From DATGIQ01 sp035295665 (GTDB lineage Bacteria > Planctomycetota > Planctomycetia > Gemmatales > Gemmataceae): a stretch of 16,657 bases of DNA. Position 1 is the stretch's first letter; each line of letters starts with the position of its first letter. The notes below the pieces were generated by a model, which was not told where the DNA came from, made no database searches, and worked only from the letters and a program-made list of their open reading frames with translations. The position numbers and the translations under genes were made by a program. Positions 13,738 through 16,657 of the stretch are shown here, one piece after another. The stretch covers positions 1 through 16,657 of the forward strand of contig DATGIQ010000696.1 of NCBI GenBank assembly GCA_035295665.1. Reading direction: 5' to 3'.

Positions 13738-15186
13738 TCACGTGGCCGCTACCGAGACGGCGTGACGGTTGGGAGTAGTGTCCGAAACCAAAGAGGCGAG
13801 AAGTCGGTGCATCAGCCCCAGCGCCTTGTTGGCCTCCTGCTCGGTGATGACCAGGGGAGGGGCGATCCGGAGCACTTTCCTGGCCAGCGGTCCGAGCAGA
13901 TGGATGCCATCATCCCCATCGCCCCGATAACAGGCCAGAACGGCTGCGTTGGCCCATTCGGCCGCGCTGTGGCCGGCGTAATCCCTCATTTCCACGCCCC
14001 AAACCATGCCGCCGCGCTCGCCGCGGACCTGGCCAACGAAGGGTAACTCCTTCAGACGCAACAGGCCGGCCTCGATAACGGCAGAAGCCCGACGGCTTGC
14101 TCCAAGGACATCGTGAGCCGCGAATTCATCGAGCGTGGCCAGCACGGCCGCGCAACATAACGGATTGGCGCTCCAGGTATCCGAGCCTTCGCCATAGTCG
14201 AGGCTGGCGAAAAGGTCGGCTCGGCCGGCCGCTGCCGCCACCGGTACGCCGTTCCCGAGCCCTTTGCCCAAAACGACGATGTCCGGCTCCAGGCCGTAGG
14301 TTTCGTAAGCAAAGAAATTGCCGGTCCGTCCAAAGTTCGATTGCACTTCATCCAGGATAAACACGATATCCTGGGCTCGGCAAAAGCGTTCCAGCAGTTG
14401 CAAATATTCCTTGGGGGGATGGAACGAACCGCCGCCTCCCAGGTACGGCTCGGTGATGAGCACGCCGAGCCGGCGGCCAAACTGGTTGTACAACTGTTCC
14501 AGTTCGCGTTGGTAAGGAGAGGGATCAAAGGGCCGGTCGCGCATGCCGACGTCGGCACATTCTTCCATGGGAAAGCTGATGAAGCGAACACGCGGATCCC
14601 GATCATGGTCGGTCTCGCATCCCGTGACGGCTCCCGCCAAGCCTTTTTTGCCGTGGAAGCCGTGACGCGTGGCGAGGATCATTTCACGGGCCCGATCCCG
14701 TGCCAGGGCTGCCCAAAGAGCTTTTTGAATTGCTTCGGAACCGGAGGCGGCCCAGAATACTTGCTCCAGCCGCCGTCCACCGGGACGATCCTGAAGCAGC
14801 TCGATGAGACGGCGGCTGGCATCGATTTCGACGGCCGTGATCGCGTTGTACGCCGTCATCGGCAGGGCAGGGCGGAAGCCCGGAACATCGCGCTGCCCAG
14901 CGGCAGAATCTTTATGCTGTCCGTTGGGAGCATCGGACCAGCCCATGTAATCGCCGTAGCGCTTCAGCCAGGATGTGGGATTATGTCCCAGGTTGGCGAC
15001 CAGCACGCCGGATGTGAAATCGCAGAGCCGCCGGCCTTCGGGCGTCCAGTGGTAGATGCCGGCACTGTGGGCGAGGACCGCCTGAGTCGGGGTGTAGGTG
15101 CGAAGGGCGCGTGGCTCGTAGCTGGCAACCAGATCACGGGTGGCGTCGGAGGACGGTTCGTGGGGATGATGCAAGGGAATAGTCAT
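13738..15186 (-). CDS. Class III PLP-dependent aminotransferase
   Basis: A 482-residue fold-type I, class III aminotransferase. Motifs: LCDFTSGVLVANLGHNP near the N-terminus; AASGSEAIQKALWAA (146-160) binding the PLP phosphate; RHGFHGKKGLAGAVTG (174-189); ITEPYLGGGGSFHPP (244-258); FILDEVQSNFGRTGNFFAYE (276-295) with Asp279 binding the pyridine nitrogen; and VVLGKGLGNGVP (304-315) with Lys308 as the Schiff-base lysine. An extra segment rich in Gly, Asp and Pro lies at about 82-110. The ATG at 15186 comes 5 nt after the stop of the oxidoreductase gene, so the two are coupled. Class III enzymes act on omega-amino acids, semialdehydes or keto-cyclitols and sugars. The oxidoreductase partner suggests that it aminates a ketone made by that enzyme (inference). 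Confidence 0.88.
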   Translation of the reverse strand: MTIPLHHPHEPSSDATRDLVASYEPRALRTYTPTQAVLAHSAGIYHWTPEGRRLCDFTSGVLVANLGHNPTSWLKRYGDYMGWSDAPNGQHKDSAAGQRDVPGFRPALPMTAYNAITAVEIDASRRLIELLQDRPGGRRLEQVFWAASGSEAIQKALWAALARDRAREMILATRHGFHGKKGLAGAVTGCETDHDRDPRVRFISFPMEECADVGMRDRPFDPSPYQRELEQLYNQFGRRLGVLITEPYLGGGGSFHPPKEYLQLLERFCRAQDIVFILDEVQSNFGRTGNFFAYETYGLEPDIVVLGKGLGNGVPVAAAAGRADLFASLDYGEGSDTWSANPLCCAAVLATLDEFAAHDVLGASRRASAVIEAGLLRLKELPFVGQVRGERGGMVWGVEMRDYAGHSAAEWANAAVLACYRGDGDDGIHLLGPLARKVLRIAPPLVITEQEANKALGLMHRLLASLVSDTTPNRHAVSVAAT

Positions 15187-15191
15187 ATCAA

Positions 15192-16502
15192 TCAGGGCCT
15201 TTCAGAGAGGCGCGGGCAGAGAATGACTGGTTCAGCCTGCCCCGGGCTTCTCAGGACCAATTCTCCTTGGGATGAATTTACTTCCACCATGCTACCCGGT
15301 GTGCCGCTGGCGTGCCGCTCCAAAATGGCCTCCATCGCCTGCACCACGGCCACCGTATTGCGGTCTGCGGAGAGATCATTGTAAGCCAAGGCGCGCATTG
15401 CTTCCAAGCGCTCGGAGCGCTCAGCAGGGGGGCCACCAAATTCGACGAACGCCACCTCCTCAAAGAACCGGCGCAAGATTTCGATGCCGTAACCCCGCTG
15501 CGAGCGTTCGCCCCACGGTTCCAGAAAGGTGCCATTGTAGTGGTGGTTGGGAGTAATCTTCCATTCGCCCGGCGTCCGGCCTTCCACCGTGAGTTCCACG
15601 CCGCGCTTCCGCTGGTGCGCATTCCACACGCCGTTGTCGAAACGAAACTGCACTTCCTGCTCCACGTAGCCTGGGAAGTTGTCTGGGGTCACCCAGCTGG
15701 TGTGGATATCGAACGCGGCTTCCCGGCCATCGGGGTACGCATAAATCACTTGCAGTTGCACCGAATCCCACGTCGGACTATCGACCGGCCCAACCAGGCC
15801 GCGCTGCCCGGTCGCGTGAATCCGTGCCAACCGCCAATCCGGGCCGAAAGTAAAATCGATCAGCTTGATGTAGTGCACAGCGACGTAAGTGCCCGGGTTG
15901 CGGCCAGTGATCCACTCCGCGAACTGGCTGCCGCTGATCTGCTTCGGTTCGAGCAGGGAGCAATAGCCATTATTGACATGGCGCAATACGCGGTCGACAA
16001 CATGCGTGCGGAGTTTCTTGTGGTCAGGGTCGGCCAGCTTGTGGTAAACGACCTTGGCCAGGACGCCGTGCTGCCGCGCCAGCGCTTGCAAGTCATTTAA
16101 ATCCTGCAAGCGGAGGACCGAGGGCTTTTCGATGAGGACATGCTTGCCCGCTGTCAGGGCTTGTTTGGCGGCCTGAAAATGCCGGGTATCCGGCGTGGCG
16201 ATGCAGACCACGTCAACGCCATGAGCCAAGAGCAGGGGAACGGCATCCGCCCCCGCAAAGCTGGCGAAGTCCGCTACGCGGCCGGCGGCCTGGCGTTGGT
16301 AATGCTGGGCGCGCGTGCCGGTTCGACTGGCGACCGCAGCCAAGCCAACGTCGACGAATCCAAAATCGCGGCGATACAGTCCCTCGGCATGAAGCTGCTC
16401 GAAGAGCGGCCGATACGTCTCTTCGAAGATCATTCCCAGGCCGATCATGCCGGCTCGTACGCAATGATGGTTCAGATTCACCGCGGTCCGCATGCACTCC
16501 AT
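15192..16502 (-). CDS. Gfo/Idh/MocA family NAD(P)-dependent oxidoreductase
   Basis: A 436-residue protein from ATG 16502. Residues 16-30 (RAGMIGLGMIFEETY) are the Rossmann nucleotide-binding loop, DVVCIATPDTRHFQAAKQALTAGKHVLIEKP (97-127) carries the family EKP motif, and YVAVHYIKLIDF (196-207) is the catalytic-region motif with His200 and Lys203. The C-terminal half is the alpha/beta substrate domain (FDIHTSWVTPDNFPGYVEQEVQF). Characterised relatives oxidise or reduce sugars, inositols and their amino derivatives. An earlier TTG (16634) keeps the frame open, but the added residues do not look like this family. No signal peptide is seen, so it is probably cytoplasmic. It is the first gene of a two-gene unit with the aminotransferase 5 nt downstream. 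The substrate cannot be read from sequence. Confidence 0.88.
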   Translation of the reverse strand: MECMRTAVNLNHHCVRAGMIGLGMIFEETYRPLFEQLHAEGLYRRDFGFVDVGLAAVASRTGTRAQHYQRQAAGRVADFASFAGADAVPLLLAHGVDVVCIATPDTRHFQAAKQALTAGKHVLIEKPSVLRLQDLNDLQALARQHGVLAKVVYHKLADPDHKKLRTHVVDRVLRHVNNGYCSLLEPKQISGSQFAEWITGRNPGTYVAVHYIKLIDFTFGPDWRLARIHATGQRGLVGPVDSPTWDSVQLQVIYAYPDGREAAFDIHTSWVTPDNFPGYVEQEVQFRFDNGVWNAHQRKRGVELTVEGRTPGEWKITPNHHYNGTFLEPWGERSQRGYGIEILRRFFEEVAFVEFGGPPAERSERLEAMRALAYNDLSADRNTVAVVQAMEAILERHASGTPGSMVEVNSSQGELVLRSPGQAEPVILCPRLSERP

Positions 16503-16657
16503 CTTAACAGGGACAGCTGTCGTAGCCAGCGATAAAGTGAACATCCTGTTCGTACTCGGACGTTGGTACGTCGCGACGTGGTGGAGCGCAGATGTATCAA
16601 GGTCAAGGGCAAAACCTTGCTCACGATCGGACAACAGGACGGGTCAGACGCACGTCG
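16503..16657. other. Upstream region of the oxidoreductase-aminotransferase unit
   Basis: No convincing gene is seen in this stretch. It holds a perfect 12-bp palindrome, ACGTCGCGACGT (16568-16579), and a short inverted repeat GAAC-5-GTTC just before the coding start. A promoter on the minus strand is expected here, but I cannot choose -35/-10 boxes with confidence. Confidence 0.3.

Noticed and set aside
14341..15384. Plus-strand open frame of 347 codons opposite the aminotransferase
   Set aside because: The aminotransferase on the other strand has all PLP motifs; this frame has none of any family.

Overview
The window reads as a GC-rich planctomycete chromosome, probably of the Gemmata/Isosphaera branch. 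The evidence is the combination of families: a DUF1559 pilin-like protein with an H-Xn-DG tail, a Tat-exported DUF1501 protein, planctomycete-type ECF sigma factors, an N-terminal LEPR-XLL-like surface motif, very long Gly/Asn-rich surface proteins, and a Cys-rich exported protein of a type I associate with planctomycetes. These calls come from reading motifs, not from database searches.

Positions 1-4900 hold surface and regulatory genes with clear signs of damage. The 3' end of an RTX-like surface protein (1-1104) ends before a hairpin. A second planctomycete ECF sigma gene (from 1296) runs normally through region 2. Near 1698 it is cut off and joined directly to the middle of a Gly-rich choice-of-anchor Q/Ig-like surface protein, which itself is frameshifted near its end at a run of nine C. 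A perfect-looking bidirectional hairpin follows, then a complete ECF sigma gene on the minus strand (4001-4600). Just upstream of it lies a short remnant in which the start of a kinase-like gene is joined out of frame to a kinase-like end.

Positions 4891-6294 (minus) encode a stand-alone DUF1501 protein. Divergent from it, a probable transcription unit runs from a TATAAT box (6414) to a 15-bp perfect hairpin (9131-9170). It encodes a Cys-rich exported protein, a DUF1559 pilin-like protein, and a choice-of-anchor M (TIGR03769-like) surface protein.

Positions 9223-16502 are all on the minus strand. In transcription order they are: a Gfo/Idh/MocA oxidoreductase and a class III aminotransferase (5 nt apart); then, after a 230-nt gap with a palindrome, a UPF0718 (ArsP/YcgR-like) permease, a YcgQ/DUF1980 protein with a His-rich loop and an inserted PDZ domain, and a small HD alarmone-hydrolase-like protein, all tightly spaced. 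Last comes a Wzt-type polysaccharide ABC ATPase without its permease.

The most interesting content is the YcgR-YcgQ/PDZ/HD operon, and the possibility that it and the anchor-M unit both belong to metal handling. TIGR03943/YcgQ and TIGR03769 families also appear near metal-transport genes in actinobacteria, but the metal and direction of transport here are inference.
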